Under the pieces are notes generated by a model. That model was not told where the DNA came from. It ran no database searches and saw only the letters and a program-made list of their open reading frames with translations. Shown here piece by piece: positions 17,012 to 25,350 of a stretch of 38,402 bases of DNA. The position numbers and the translations under genes are program-made. How positions within the stretch are numbered: the first letter of the stretch is position 1; every line of letters begins with the position of its first letter. Location: positions 274 through 38,675 of the forward strand of contig LIIK01000023.1 of the NCBI GenBank assembly GCA_001421095.1, written 5' to 3'. Origin of the DNA: Candidatus [Bacteroides] periocalifornicus (lineage in GTDB: Bacteria > Bacteroidota > Bacteroidia > Bacteroidales > CAJPTX01).

Positions 17012-18550
17012 ATGGGGCTTGTAGATTGGTCGAGGTGGCAATTCGCCCTCACGGCCATGTATCACTGGATATTCGTGCCGCTAACCCTTGGGCTTTCATT
17101 CCTCATTGCGTTCATGGAAACGCGCTATGTGCGCACGGGCGATGCGCGGTGGAAGCAGGCCACCCAGTTCTGGATGCGTATCTTCGGGGTGAATTTTGCC
17201 ATTGGGGTGGCTACTGGGTTGATTCTGGAGTTTGAGTTCGGTACTAACTGGAGCAACTACTCCTGGCTGGTGGGCGATATCTTCGGCGCGCCGCTGGCCA
17301 TAGAGGGCATCATGGCCTTCTTCATGGAGTCGACTTTTATTGCCGTGATGTTCTTTGGGTGGGGGAGGGTTAGCCAACGGTTTCACCTGGTGGCTACGTG
17401 GCTTACCGCAATTGGTTCGAATCTCTCGGCACTGTGGATTCTGGTGGCCAACTCGTGGATGCAGCACCCGGCGGGCATGCACTTCAATCCAGAGACGGCG
17501 CGCAATGAGATGCACAATTTCTGGGATGTGCTGCTGTCGCCTGTTTCGGTGAACAAGTTCATCCACACCATAACCTCGGGCTATGTGCTGGCTTCCATAG
17601 TGGTGATTGGGATCTCGGCGTGGTACTTGCTGAAAGGGAGGCATATCTGGATGGCCAAGCGGAGCGTACTGATGGCCAGTGTGTTTGGATTTATAGCGTT
17701 GATCGTAGTGGTAATCACAGGCGATGGTTCAGCCTACCAGGTAGCCCAGAAGCAGCCGATGAAATTGGCAGCTATGGAGGGGCTCTACGAGGGAAGGCAG
17801 GGTGCAGGTCTGGTAGCTGCAGGCGTGCTGAAGCCTGGGAAGCGACCGCTCGATAGCGGGGAGGCTTTCCTTTTCAAGATGGAGGTGCCAAGGTTGCTAT
17901 CGTGGCTGGGGTATCACGATACCGAGGCTTTTGTACCCGGGGTGAACGATGTGCTAAGGGGTGGGTACCAGTATGATACACCAGATGGCGAAACGGTAGT
18001 AGAGCCCTCGGTGGAGGAGAAGATTGGCAAGGGGCGCAAGGCAATAGAGGCCCTTAGAGATTTCACCGACTACCGTATGCAGGGGGACACCGTGGGGATG
18101 GAGGAGGCCCGGGAACGGCTCGAGGCGAACTTCCGCTACTTTGGCTATGGGTATCTCAACAGCCCAGAGAGCGTAGTGCCGAACGTGCCGCTTACCTTCT
18201 ACGCATTCCACACCATGGTTGCGCTCGGTGGGCTTTTCTTCGTCTTTTTCGCAGTGGTGCTCTACCTGTCTCTGCGGGATAGGGTGGCGAAGCGGTGGCT
18301 GCTCATCACCTCTATCGTCATGGTACCGTTGGTCTACCTGTGCAGCCAGGCAGGCTGGGTGGTGGCCGAGGTTGGGCGTCAGCCTTGGACTATTCAGGAT
18401 ATTCTGCCCACTATGGCGGCGGTATCTCGTATTGATGCTGGGGCGGTGCAGGTAACTTTTTGCATTTTCGCCATCCTATTCACGGTGCTTTTGGTGGCGG
18501 AGCTTAGCATTATGTTTCGGCAGATTAAGCTGGGCCCTAGGGATAACTAA
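17012..18550 (+). CDS. cydA: Cytochrome bd ubiquinol oxidase subunit I
   Basis: The haem-carrying subunit of cytochrome bd, which oxidises quinol and reduces oxygen in the cytoplasmic membrane. It opens MGLVDWSRWQFALTAMYH, aligning with E. coli CydA; the His of MYHW is the haem b595 ligand. NKFIHTITSGY carries the b558 ligand His, and GWVVAEVGRQPW is the family signature. The quinol-binding Q-loop is of the short type. I prefer the ATG at 17012 (preceded by GAAGG) over the one at 16994; the longer version gives 518 residues. It follows DUF4492 closely and precedes cydB by 18 bp. Presence indicates microaerobic respiration or oxygen scavenging. Confidence 0.95.
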   Translation: MGLVDWSRWQFALTAMYHWIFVPLTLGLSFLIAFMETRYVRTGDARWKQATQFWMRIFGVNFAIGVATGLILEFEFGTNWSNYSWLVGDIFGAPLAIEGIMAFFMESTFIAVMFFGWGRVSQRFHLVATWLTAIGSNLSALWILVANSWMQHPAGMHFNPETARNEMHNFWDVLLSPVSVNKFIHTITSGYVLASIVVIGISAWYLLKGRHIWMAKRSVLMASVFGFIALIVVVITGDGSAYQVAQKQPMKLAAMEGLYEGRQGAGLVAAGVLKPGKRPLDSGEAFLFKMEVPRLLSWLGYHDTEAFVPGVNDVLRGGYQYDTPDGETVVEPSVEEKIGKGRKAIEALRDFTDYRMQGDTVGMEEARERLEANFRYFGYGYLNSPESVVPNVPLTFYAFHTMVALGGLFFVFFAVVLYLSLRDRVAKRWLLITSIVMVPLVYLCSQAGWVVAEVGRQPWTIQDILPTMAAVSRIDAGAVQVTFCIFAILFTVLLVAELSIMFRQIKLGPRDN

Positions 18551-18568
18551 ACGGGGGAGAGGACGGCT

Positions 18569-19744
18569 ATGGATTCGATGTACGTTTTTCTGCAGCACTA
18601 CTGGTGGTTTCTAGTGTCGCTGCTGGGGGCATTGCTGGTGTTTTTGCTTTTTGTGCAGGGAGGTCAGACCTTTCTCCACACGCTAGGGCGCGATGGGGCA
18701 GAGCGGGCGATGCTGGTGAATGCGCTCGGAAAACGGTGGGGGCTGACCTTTACCACGCTGGTAACCTTTGGCGGGGCGTTTTTCGCCTCCTTCCCACTGT
18801 TCTACTCTACCAGCTTTGGCGGGGCGTTTTGGGTGTGGGTCACAATCCTTATCTGCTTTGTGCTGCAGGCCGTAGCGTATGAATATCGGGCTATGCCAAA
18901 GAATGTGCTAGGGCAGAAGACATTCGATATATTCCTCTACATCAATGGATTCTTGGGTACTTTCTTGCTAGGTACTGCTGTGGGTACATTCTTCACCGGG
19001 AGCGATTTCACGGTGAATAGAATGGCGCTTACCGAGTTCAACCAGCCCATTATCTCTGCCTGGGGCAACGGCTGGCATGGGCTAGAGGCCCTGCTCGACT
19101 ACCGTAACGTGCTGCTCGGGCTTGCGGTCTGCTTCCTAGCCCGGGTACTCGGCCTACTTTACTACATCAACGCAATCAATGACGAGGCTATCGCCACACG
19201 TGCCCGCTACTACCTAAGGCTGAACGCTGTACCCTTCTTGGCCTTTTTCCTAGCCTTTGTGGTGAGCATCCTGCTGAGCCAGGGGTTTGCGGTAGATGGG
19301 GAGTCTGGCCTGGTTAGCCTGGTGAAATACAAGTACCTTTCCAATCTCGTGGAGATGCCTATAGTGCTGGTGCTCTTTGTGGTGGGCGTGCTCTCTGTGC
19401 TCTGGGGAATGGCCATTGCGCTCTTCAGCAAGTGCGCCTCATGCTTCTGGGCATCGAACCGTAGGGGGATCTGGTTCTCCGGATTCGGCACGGTATGCAC
19501 GGTGCTGTCGCTATTCCTATTGGCGGGCTACCACGGCACGGCGTACTACCCCTCCACTACCGATCTCCAGAGTTCGCTCACCATCTACAATAGCTCCAGC
19601 AGCAAGTTCACCCTCTCGGTTATGGGCGTTGTCTCGCTGCTTATCCCCATTGTGGCGGCCTACATCTGGTACGCCTGGCGGAGTTTGGATAGGAATAAGC
19701 TTACCAAAGAAGAGTTCGAGGGAACGCAAGGTGAGGGTTATTAG
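18569..19744 (+). CDS. cydB: Cytochrome bd ubiquinol oxidase subunit II
   Basis: A 391-residue polytopic membrane protein, partner of CydA. Family features seen: the N-terminal LQHYWWFLVSLLGALLVFLLFVQGG segment, followed by YEYRAMPKN and a series of hydrophobic helices to YIWYAWRSLDRNKLTKEEFE at the C-terminus. Length is normal. It is 18 bp after cydA and clearly in the same operon; a short CydX-like frame lies 48 bp downstream. Confidence 0.94.
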   Translation: MDSMYVFLQHYWWFLVSLLGALLVFLLFVQGGQTFLHTLGRDGAERAMLVNALGKRWGLTFTTLVTFGGAFFASFPLFYSTSFGGAFWVWVTILICFVLQAVAYEYRAMPKNVLGQKTFDIFLYINGFLGTFLLGTAVGTFFTGSDFTVNRMALTEFNQPIISAWGNGWHGLEALLDYRNVLLGLAVCFLARVLGLLYYINAINDEAIATRARYYLRLNAVPFLAFFLAFVVSILLSQGFAVDGESGLVSLVKYKYLSNLVEMPIVLVLFVVGVLSVLWGMAIALFSKCASCFWASNRRGIWFSGFGTVCTVLSLFLLAGYHGTAYYPSTTDLQSSLTIYNSSSSKFTLSVMGVVSLLIPIVAAYIWYAWRSLDRNKLTKEEFEGTQGEGY

Positions 19745-19792
19745 CGCGAAATTGGGCGGTGGTGTACGAATTGTGACGTAAAGGGGAATTCG

Positions 19793-19903
19793 ATGAGAAT
19801 CTTCGAGATAGGCACCTTACTAATATGGCCTCTGGTGATCTGTATCGGTTACGCTGCGGTTTGCTGGGCATTGCGCAGGTACGAAAATCGGCACGGCGAT
19901 TAG
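19793..19903 (+). CDS. Small CydX-like membrane protein
   Basis: A 36-residue frame that standard length cut-offs miss: it begins MRIFEIGTLLIWPLVICIGY and ends ALRRYENRHGD. It is a single hydrophobic helix with a charged, polar C-terminus, preceded by AAAGGGG seven bases before ATG, a good ribosome binding site. The design (short N-terminus, a GTLL motif entering the helix, an acidic residue soon after the helix) matches proteobacterial CydX/CbdX, the small third subunit that stabilises haems in cytochrome bd, and its place directly after cydB fits. Assignment is by size, topology and position; sequence similarity is limited. Confidence 0.65.
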   Translation: MRIFEIGTLLIWPLVICIGYAAVCWALRRYENRHGD

Positions 19904-19971
19904 GCCAGTAGCCAAGTGCCAATAGCACTCGGTTGCCAGGCGTTGTATTCCACACTCGTTTTCTACGAGCC

Positions 19972-20673
19972 ATGCACACTTTCTACGTTTCTGCTCTCCA
20001 AGCTGGGCATTGCTCGCTTAGCCCAGAGGAATCATACCACTGCGCTAAGGTCTTGCGCCTGCAGGAGGGTGAACGGGTACTGCTGATAGATGGTTGTGGT
20101 GCTAGGGCTGAAGGGGTTATAGAGGGGTGTTCCCCTAAGGTGGTCTCGCTTCGGGTGGATGGAGTGGAAGTGCAGGAACGGTCGTTGCCAGAGCGAACCT
20201 GGGTAGCAGTGGCGCCGCCCAAGAGCTCGGAGCGGGTAGACTGGATGGTGGAGAAGGCCGTGGAGATTGGGGTGGGGCGGCTTACGCTTCTCCAGGTGGG
20301 GCGTTCGGTGCGCCGCATGGCCAATGTGGAACGCCTGCAACGCATAGCGATCTCGGCAGCCAAGCAGAGTGCCCGCGCATGGGTACCCCGTATAGAGGTT
20401 GGAGTGCCTTTTTCACAGGTGCTGCAGCAACCTACCGCTGGGCTGGTGAGGGCTATAGCGCATCTAGGGGAAGGGGTTACGCAGCCATTGCGCGGATTGC
20501 TCAAGGGGCGAAACGAGCCGCTACAACTTCTAGTGGGGCCTGAGGGAGGCTTTGCACCCAGCGAGGTAGATGAAGCCGTGGCGTGCGGCTATAGCCCTGT
20601 ATCGCTTGGCGAGGGGCGGCTTCGGGTAGAGACTGCTGTGCTGGTAGGCTGTGCATTCGCAGGGGTAAGGTAA
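19972..20673 (+). CDS. rsmE: 16S rRNA (uracil-1498-N3) methyltransferase RsmE
   Basis: About 233 residues of the RsmE family, a SPOUT methyltransferase that uses SAM to methylate U1498 in 16S rRNA. Visible features: an N-terminal PUA-like domain (HCAKVLRLQEGERVLLIDG), PKSSERVDWMVEKAVEIGV, AAKQSARAWVP, and the trefoil-knot SAM site LLVGPEGGFAPSEVDEAV followed by SLGEGRLRVETA. The start at 19972 (MHTFYV) matches family N-termini; a start at 19933 would add 13 unrelated residues. It lies 69 bp after the CydX-like gene. Confidence 0.93.
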   Translation: MHTFYVSALQAGHCSLSPEESYHCAKVLRLQEGERVLLIDGCGARAEGVIEGCSPKVVSLRVDGVEVQERSLPERTWVAVAPPKSSERVDWMVEKAVEIGVGRLTLLQVGRSVRRMANVERLQRIAISAAKQSARAWVPRIEVGVPFSQVLQQPTAGLVRAIAHLGEGVTQPLRGLLKGRNEPLQLLVGPEGGFAPSEVDEAVACGYSPVSLGEGRLRVETAVLVGCAFAGVR

Positions 20674-21117
20674 GAAAACCTACGGTGGAATTTGCATGCG
20701 CTGCCTAGTGAAGGGCTAGCAAGAGGTGGGCGCTGAGTCCACCTTTTTTAATTGCAGCGCTATCTCGCACCTTTTCTGTACGAAACCCTTGGGGCTGATG
20801 CTTACGACCATCCAAAGCTACAGCATATACCGTAATAGGCTGAGGGGGGCAGCATTCCCTTTTTTACGCCTAAAAGTGTGTGTGCGACTAATCTGCAATT
20901 TGAGCGTTTTACACCAACTCAATATCAATTAGGAGTATTTGCTGTAGGCTACACAGACGGGGCGGGCTGAACGGCTGCCTGCTGGTCGAGGGGGAAGAGG
21001 GGATGCGAAGGCGAGGAATCTGCCCCTTGCTGAATCACTACTAATGGATGCAGGGGGTGTTTGGCTACGCTGCCAGCGGGGAATGCGGTGAAAACGGTGT
21101 GGGCCGCAGCTTCCCAA
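20674..21117. other. Intergenic region with no gene seen
   Basis: About 440 bp more AT-rich in its middle (20740-20940) than the neighbours. A short open frame at 20726-20932 has no recognisable composition or domain. No tRNA, convincing hairpin or repeat copy was found. Confidence 0.5.
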
Positions 21118-21149
21118 TTTGGCAGATCAGAAAAGTTTCCCTACCTTTG
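21118..21149 (+). promoter_or_regulatory. Promoter of the SiaC-like gene
   Basis: TTTG (21118-21121), 20 bases, TACCTTTG (21142-21149). It lies inside the longest open frame of the gene, so it decides the start: translation must begin downstream, at 21180. Confidence 0.75.
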
Positions 21150-21179
21150 GGCGGTGGAAATGTGGAGGGGAGGTGCGAG

Positions 21180-21584
21180 ATGAGGGCAAACGGAGTAGAG
21201 GGCTTTCAGCCTGTGTATGAGGTGAAGGGAACGCCCGAAACTCCAGCAATACGGCTCGACGCAGCGCAAGGGAGGCTGGAGATTGAGGGAAGTTCTATGC
21301 CAGAGAACCCGCAGGCGTTCTACGCTCCAGTGCTGGAGTGGCTGCAGGGATATGTAAAGCATCCCGCATCTCGTACAAGTTTGATTTTCAGCATGAAATA
21401 CTATAATACATCGACCTCGAAAATCCTGCTACAAGTACTCTCGCTCATGGAATCGCTCTTCCGTAGCGGGGCAGAGGTTGAGGTCTGCTGGAAGTATGAC
21501 TTAGAGGATGAGGACATGGAGGAGTGCGGCTATGAGTATGCTGAAAGCACGGTGGTCCCCTTTAGGATGCAGCCAGAGAGGTAG
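21180..21584 (+). CDS. SiaC/DUF1987 family regulatory phosphoprotein
   Basis: A 134-residue protein of the SiaC (DUF1987) family. Conserved blocks: GSSMPENPQAFYAPVLEWLQ, YYNTSTSKILLQVL, and a C-terminal DEDMEECGYEYAE. In Pseudomonas, SiaC is phosphorylated on a threonine by SiaB, dephosphorylated by SiaA, and binds the diguanylate cyclase SiaD; the TSTSK segment here is the corresponding region. No kinase, phosphatase or cyclase gene is adjacent in this window. The start at 21180 sits behind GGAGGGGAGG and 31 bases after the promoter element, whereas the longer frame would begin upstream of that promoter. Confidence 0.82.
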   Translation: MRANGVEGFQPVYEVKGTPETPAIRLDAAQGRLEIEGSSMPENPQAFYAPVLEWLQGYVKHPASRTSLIFSMKYYNTSTSKILLQVLSLMESLFRSGAEVEVCWKYDLEDEDMEECGYEYAESTVVPFRMQPER

Positions 21585-21690
21585 GTAAAGGAGCGGGAAA
21601 CAGGAGCAACGTAATGTCCAAGACAGTATTTTGCATTGTGATATAGGCTTTTAATCGGAACAGGATCGAGTATAATCTGACGGAACGAGT

Positions 21691-22920
21691 ATGGGTGGAT
21701 TATCGAATTTTCGGCTTCGGTGGTTGCGCACTATAGGTCAGATGCCCAGCGCAGGTAAGATAGAGGCGCGTCGTAAGGCATTCATGACCCGCTACACACG
21801 TTTCCAGGCCTACGAGAATGGGCAGGAGTTTGCCCGCTATAAGGCACTTCGCGATTATGTGGATTCTGGCGAGGCCGAACGTGTGCGTGAGGAGTGCCGT
21901 CTGCAGAGCTATGCAGGCTCTAGGGAGGCTGGGCTGCTGGAGGAGTACAATCAGCTAGGGCATCTGCGGCATGTGCAGGATGCCGCGAAGGGTAAGGGCG
22001 ACACGCAGAACCCAGACTACCTTCGCTACAGGGCCTTGCAGCAAGAGGTGGAAACGCCAGAGTTCCGCGAACGGGTGAATTACCTCAAGAGCAAGGATAA
22101 GTTCGCGCTCACCGAGGCTGGGCGTAAGCTGGCAGAGCTCAATACGCTATCGCGCTCCAAAGAGCTCAAGTGGTATGAGAGCATGCGCCAGAAGCCAGAA
22201 ATCCAGCGCTACGTGCAGGAGCAAGAGGTCTTCTTTGAGGATTTCGCCTCTGGCTCGCTTGACTCTAAGGTTTGGCTCAAACGGTTTTTCTGGGGTGAGG
22301 CTATGCTGGGGAAACCCTACTCCTTCGTGGGCGATGCGCAGTGCTACACCGACGGGGCAAATCTACGGGTAGAGAATAGTTGCCTGATAATCAGCACTCG
22401 GCCTGAGGATGCCCAGGCTATGGCGTGGGACACCAAGCTAGGTTTTATCCCCAAAAACTACAAGTACACCAGCGGGTTGGTGAACACTGGGCAGAGCTTT
22501 AGGATGCGCGAGGGTCGGCTAGAGGCTAAGATTCGTTTCAGCGGGGAACCCGGGATAGTGCACTCCCTCTACCTCTGCGGCGATAAGGCCGCCCCCCAGG
22601 TAGACTTGTTCCGCTCTGTGCCTGAGAACCCGAAGGCGATAAGGGGTGTTTATTCGCCGCAGCAGGGCAGTAGGCCAGCCCAGGAACAAGTGGGCAATTT
22701 GCCATTCGCCACTGAATTCTTCATCCTTGGCCTAGAGTGGACCTCCAGCAAGATGGTGTGGACTATAAATGGCGTGCCATACATGGAGCAGGTGGGAGGG
22801 CTACCCACCGAACCGCTCTACCTGGTGCTTACCACTACCATCGCACCAGGCTATGAGCCGCATGGAGAGGCAAGGCTAGAGGTAGATTGGGTACGCTGCA
22901 CTGCGAAACGGCGCGGTTAG
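21691..22920 (+). CDS. GH16-like protein with lost catalytic residues and an N-terminal helical repeat region
   Basis: A 409-residue protein without an obvious signal peptide. Residues about 25-180 are charged helical repeats of the type FxxYENGQEFARYKALRDYVDSGE, NPDYLRYRALQQEVETPEFRERV and so on. Residues about 185-405 resemble a GH16/laminarinase beta-jelly roll: FFEDFASGSLDSKVW, NTGQSFRMREGRLEAKIRF, EFFILGLEWTSSKMVWTINGVPY. Where GH16 enzymes have ExDxxE this protein has QVDLFR (303-308), replacing both catalytic glutamates, so it is probably a non-catalytic binding protein. Neighbours give no functional hint. Confidence 0.7.
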   Translation: MGGLSNFRLRWLRTIGQMPSAGKIEARRKAFMTRYTRFQAYENGQEFARYKALRDYVDSGEAERVREECRLQSYAGSREAGLLEEYNQLGHLRHVQDAAKGKGDTQNPDYLRYRALQQEVETPEFRERVNYLKSKDKFALTEAGRKLAELNTLSRSKELKWYESMRQKPEIQRYVQEQEVFFEDFASGSLDSKVWLKRFFWGEAMLGKPYSFVGDAQCYTDGANLRVENSCLIISTRPEDAQAMAWDTKLGFIPKNYKYTSGLVNTGQSFRMREGRLEAKIRFSGEPGIVHSLYLCGDKAAPQVDLFRSVPENPKAIRGVYSPQQGSRPAQEQVGNLPFATEFFILGLEWTSSKMVWTINGVPYMEQVGGLPTEPLYLVLTTTIAPGYEPHGEARLEVDWVRCTAKRRG

Positions 22921-23023
22921 CCTACCATGTCATTGATTGGGCTCTAAAGTAGGCGATAGGCACTAACTCTGGGTTACTCTCAGGGCAGAGGATTTTTGAT
23001 TTAGGGTGTTGGATCCTCAATAG

Positions 23024-23944
23024 GTGGATTTGGCAGAAGAGACGAAAGCGCAGGCTGCCAGCGATGTGCTAGTGGCGGTATATGGCTGGGGGGTAGAGCA
23101 TGAGCATTTCGATGCGCTGGTGCAGTTTTTCCAGGCATTAAGGGAATGCGGATGGGGCATGCAGCTCTATGAGCCGATGGCGCGTTCGCTAGCTTCCCAT
23201 TTTGGCTATGTGCCAGAGTGGGCTCTCCTCTTTAGCAGTGCTGCAGAGCTAAAGTCCGAGGTTCGCTTCATGGTGAGCATTGGGGGCGATGGCACGTTCC
23301 TCGACTCCATGCAGTACGTATGCGGGCGCGATGTGCCGATAGTGGGTGTGAATTTTGGGCATCTGGGCTTCCTGGCTGCTGGGCAGAACATGGAGGTGCA
23401 CCGCATGGTGATGCAGCTCTACCAAGGGAGCTATGAGGTAGAGGAACGGACAACCCTACAGGCCAATCTCCACCGCGAGGGTGGCTCTGCTAGCATGGTG
23501 GCACTCAACGACGTTACGCTCCAGAAAAGCGGCAAGTCCATGCTGGTGATCAACGCCCACATCGACGGGCATTTCCTCTGCTCCTACTGGTGCGATGGTC
23601 TGATAGTGAGTACCCCCACAGGCTCTACGGCCTACAGCCTCAGCGTAGGAGGTCCGCTCATAGTACCCACGGCGCAGACCCTACTGGTATCGCCCATTGC
23701 ACCGCATAACCTGAGCATGCGCCCCCTAGTGCTGGCAGATAGCTCTGTGCTCCATCTACGGGCTACGAGCAGAGATCCTGAGATTGTGCTGGGGGCCGAT
23801 GCCAAAGTTTTTAAGGAATCCTCCCCCCTAGAGGTTACGGTCTCCAAGTCGGCCTACAGGGTGAAATTGGTGCGGCTTCAACGTGAAGATTTCTACTCGG
23901 CACTCCGCGAGAAGCTCAAGTGGGGAATGGATGTGCGGAATTGA
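23024..23944 (+). CDS. nadK: NAD kinase
   Basis: A 306-residue NAD kinase, which phosphorylates NAD with ATP to make NADP in the cytoplasm. The GGDGT motif is at 87-91 (VSIGGDGTFLDSM), followed by IVGVNFGHLGFLA, ALNDVTLQK and DGLIVSTPTGSTAYSLSVGGPLIVP, all hallmark blocks. It begins with GTG; no nearer ATG keeps the N-terminus. Length is typical. It stands alone; no promoter was obvious in the 100-bp gap. Confidence 0.95.
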   Translation: MDLAEETKAQAASDVLVAVYGWGVEHEHFDALVQFFQALRECGWGMQLYEPMARSLASHFGYVPEWALLFSSAAELKSEVRFMVSIGGDGTFLDSMQYVCGRDVPIVGVNFGHLGFLAAGQNMEVHRMVMQLYQGSYEVEERTTLQANLHREGGSASMVALNDVTLQKSGKSMLVINAHIDGHFLCSYWCDGLIVSTPTGSTAYSLSVGGPLIVPTAQTLLVSPIAPHNLSMRPLVLADSSVLHLRATSRDPEIVLGADAKVFKESSPLEVTVSKSAYRVKLVRLQREDFYSALREKLKWGMDVRN

Positions 23945-24107
23945 GCAGAAGGGCAGAGGTGGTCTCCATCTTTTGCGGGAGTGGCAGATAGAAATTGTAT
24001 ACGTTAATCTGTTGATGACTAGAGCTTTGGAATGGAGAGCATAAGCACCATTCTCTCCCTGCTGAAGATTTAGGCTTGCGGGCAGGAGCAATGACGAAAA
24101 AAGTTGC

Positions 24108-24115
24108 TACCTTTG
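24108..24115 (+). promoter_or_regulatory. -7 promoter element of the oxidoreductase gene
   Basis: TACCTTTG matches TAnnTTTG, 50 bases before ATG 24165. No clear -33 TTG at the usual distance. Confidence 0.5.
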
Positions 24116-24164
24116 TGCCGAAGCGGCAGGTTGTAGGAAGCACAGAACAGAATTGTTAAGTCTA

Positions 24165-24683
24165 ATGAAAACACTCATTGTTTTGGCGCACCCTAACTAC
24201 GGTGCATCCGTGTCTAATAAAGCCCTTTTAGAAGCCTTTAAAGAAGGCGAAGTGATCGTGCACGACCTTGGGGCAGCCTTCAAAGATGGGAAGTTTGACG
24301 TGGCAGCAGAGCAAAAGCTCTTAGAAGCGCATGACCGAGTGATCTTTCAATACCCTACCTATTGGTTTAATGTGCCTACCCTCTTAAAGCAATACCTCGA
24401 TGAGGTGTTTGCCCACGGCTGGGCTTACGGTGGTGGTGGTGAAGCGCTCAAAGGCAAAGAGTTTGCAGTGGTAACTACCGTAGGACAACCTGTAACGAAT
24501 TATTGCAAGGAAATTTTAGGCTTTACTATAGAAGAGATTGTCCTTCCGATGAAAGCTACTATAAGTTATGTAAAAGGTAAGTTTATAGGGCTGGTTTGTT
24601 TAGGAAGAGATAAGACTCTTCAGGCATTCATTCCTGATGAGCTGAGTAGGGCTAAGGAGGCGTATCGTAGGCTAGCGCTGTAA
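24165..24683 (+). CDS. Flavodoxin-fold NAD(P)H:quinone oxidoreductase (KefF/MdaB type)
   Basis: A 172-residue flavodoxin-like protein of the NQO1/KefF family. It opens MKTLIVLAHPNYGASVSNKALLEAF (FMN phosphate region), then FQYPTYWFNVPTLLKQYLDEVFAHGWAYG, the conserved FMN/active-site segment. It likely reduces quinones or similar electrophiles with NAD(P)H. Codons are notably more A/T-rich than in nadK before it, suggesting more recent acquisition. An upstream TTG (24153) gives four more residues but the ATG is better. It is monocistronic, with a promoter element upstream and a small hairpin downstream. Confidence 0.85.
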   Translation: MKTLIVLAHPNYGASVSNKALLEAFKEGEVIVHDLGAAFKDGKFDVAAEQKLLEAHDRVIFQYPTYWFNVPTLLKQYLDEVFAHGWAYGGGGEALKGKEFAVVTTVGQPVTNYCKEILGFTIEEIVLPMKATISYVKGKFIGLVCLGRDKTLQAFIPDELSRAKEAYRRLAL

Positions 24684-24715
24684 GAGTTTTAAGTAGTTAG
24701 TGAAGGTTCGTGATG

Positions 24716-24734
24716 AGGATACCCCTGGTGTCCT
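24716..24734 (+). terminator. Possible terminator hairpin
   Basis: AGGATACC (24716-24723) pairs with GGTGTCCT (24727-24734) around a 3-base loop, with one G-U pair. There is no real T-run after it. Confidence 0.35.
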
Positions 24735-24835
24735 TATTACGGATCTTCTTGCATATCTGGCACTTTTAGGTAGCTACGCAAGAGTTATCGTTTCATTATT
24801 AACCGAAAAGTTGTACCATGCTGCTGTGAAAATAT

Positions 24836-25084
24836 TTGCAATTTGTGGAGCATATAATTGATACCACCAAGCAAATAGAGGTGCGCACCATAGAAGCATA
24901 TGTACGGGCGAATAGAGCGCGTGGGGCGGTAAAACTTTTAGCCACAATGACGATTGCTCCTGAGCGCATCTCGCCCATTTTTAAGGTAGGATATACGGGC
25001 ATTGCAGAAAATAGAGTGCAGGAACTCAAGGAAAAATACGAAACTCTGGGTGATGGGCATTCTCCCTGCATTGCTATTCGCTAA
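24836..25084 (+). CDS. Short hypothetical frame, possibly a gene remnant
   Basis: An 82-codon frame starting at TTG, with ordinary amino-acid composition (TKQIEVRTIEAYVRANRARG, then IFKVGYTGIAENRVQELKEKYE). It ends just before the tRNA-Ala promoter. No start with a ribosome binding site and no domain that I recognise; the sequence is more AT-rich than the neighbours. It may be the 3' part of a lost gene at a tRNA-adjacent site. Confidence 0.35.
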   Translation: MQFVEHIIDTTKQIEVRTIEAYVRANRARGAVKLLATMTIAPERISPIFKVGYTGIAENRVQELKEKYETLGDGHSPCIAIR

Positions 25085-25100
25085 AAAGTTGCTACCTTTG
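25071..25100 (+). promoter_or_regulatory. Promoter of tRNA-Ala
   Basis: TTG (25071-25073), 19 bases, TACCTTTG (25093-25100). Close to consensus, 16 bases before the tRNA. Confidence 0.75.
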
Positions 25101-25116
25101 CCCCATGAAAAATGGA

Positions 25117-25190
25117 GGGGGTATAGCTCAGTTGGCTAGAGCGCTTGCTTCGCATGCAAGAGGGCGGGGGTTCGAATCCCCCTATCTCCA
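25117..25190 (+). tRNA. tRNA-Ala (anticodon CGC)
   Basis: GGGGGTA pairs with TATCTCC (25183-25189), including the G3-U70 pair that identifies alanine tRNAs. D-arm GCTCAGTTGGCTAGAGC; anticodon stem CTTGC/GCAAG with loop TTCGCAT, anticodon CGC; T-arm GGGGGTTCGAATCCCCC. CCA is not encoded. Confidence 0.93.
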
Positions 25191-25199
25191 CTGAATTCT

Positions 25200-25232
25200 A
25201 GGGGGTACTGTGCTGGTACCCTCTATTTTTTT
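25200..25232 (+). terminator. Terminator of tRNA-Ala
   Basis: GGGTAC (25203-25208) pairs with GTACCC (25216-25221), followed by TCTATTTTTTTT, an intrinsic terminator. Confidence 0.8.
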
Positions 25233-25350
25233 TGCCTTAACCGTTTGTCAGGCCTCTAGGGGTGGTGTCCTGCCCGCCGCAGATACCCAAGCGGGCCGTG
25301 CGAGGCTGCAGTGTAGATGGGGACTTTATACCTTCTAAAAAAGAGTCGCA

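Noticed and set aside
24799..25071. Minus-strand frame opposite the short hypothetical frame
   Set aside because: Cysteine- and serine-rich composition, no domain or start signal.
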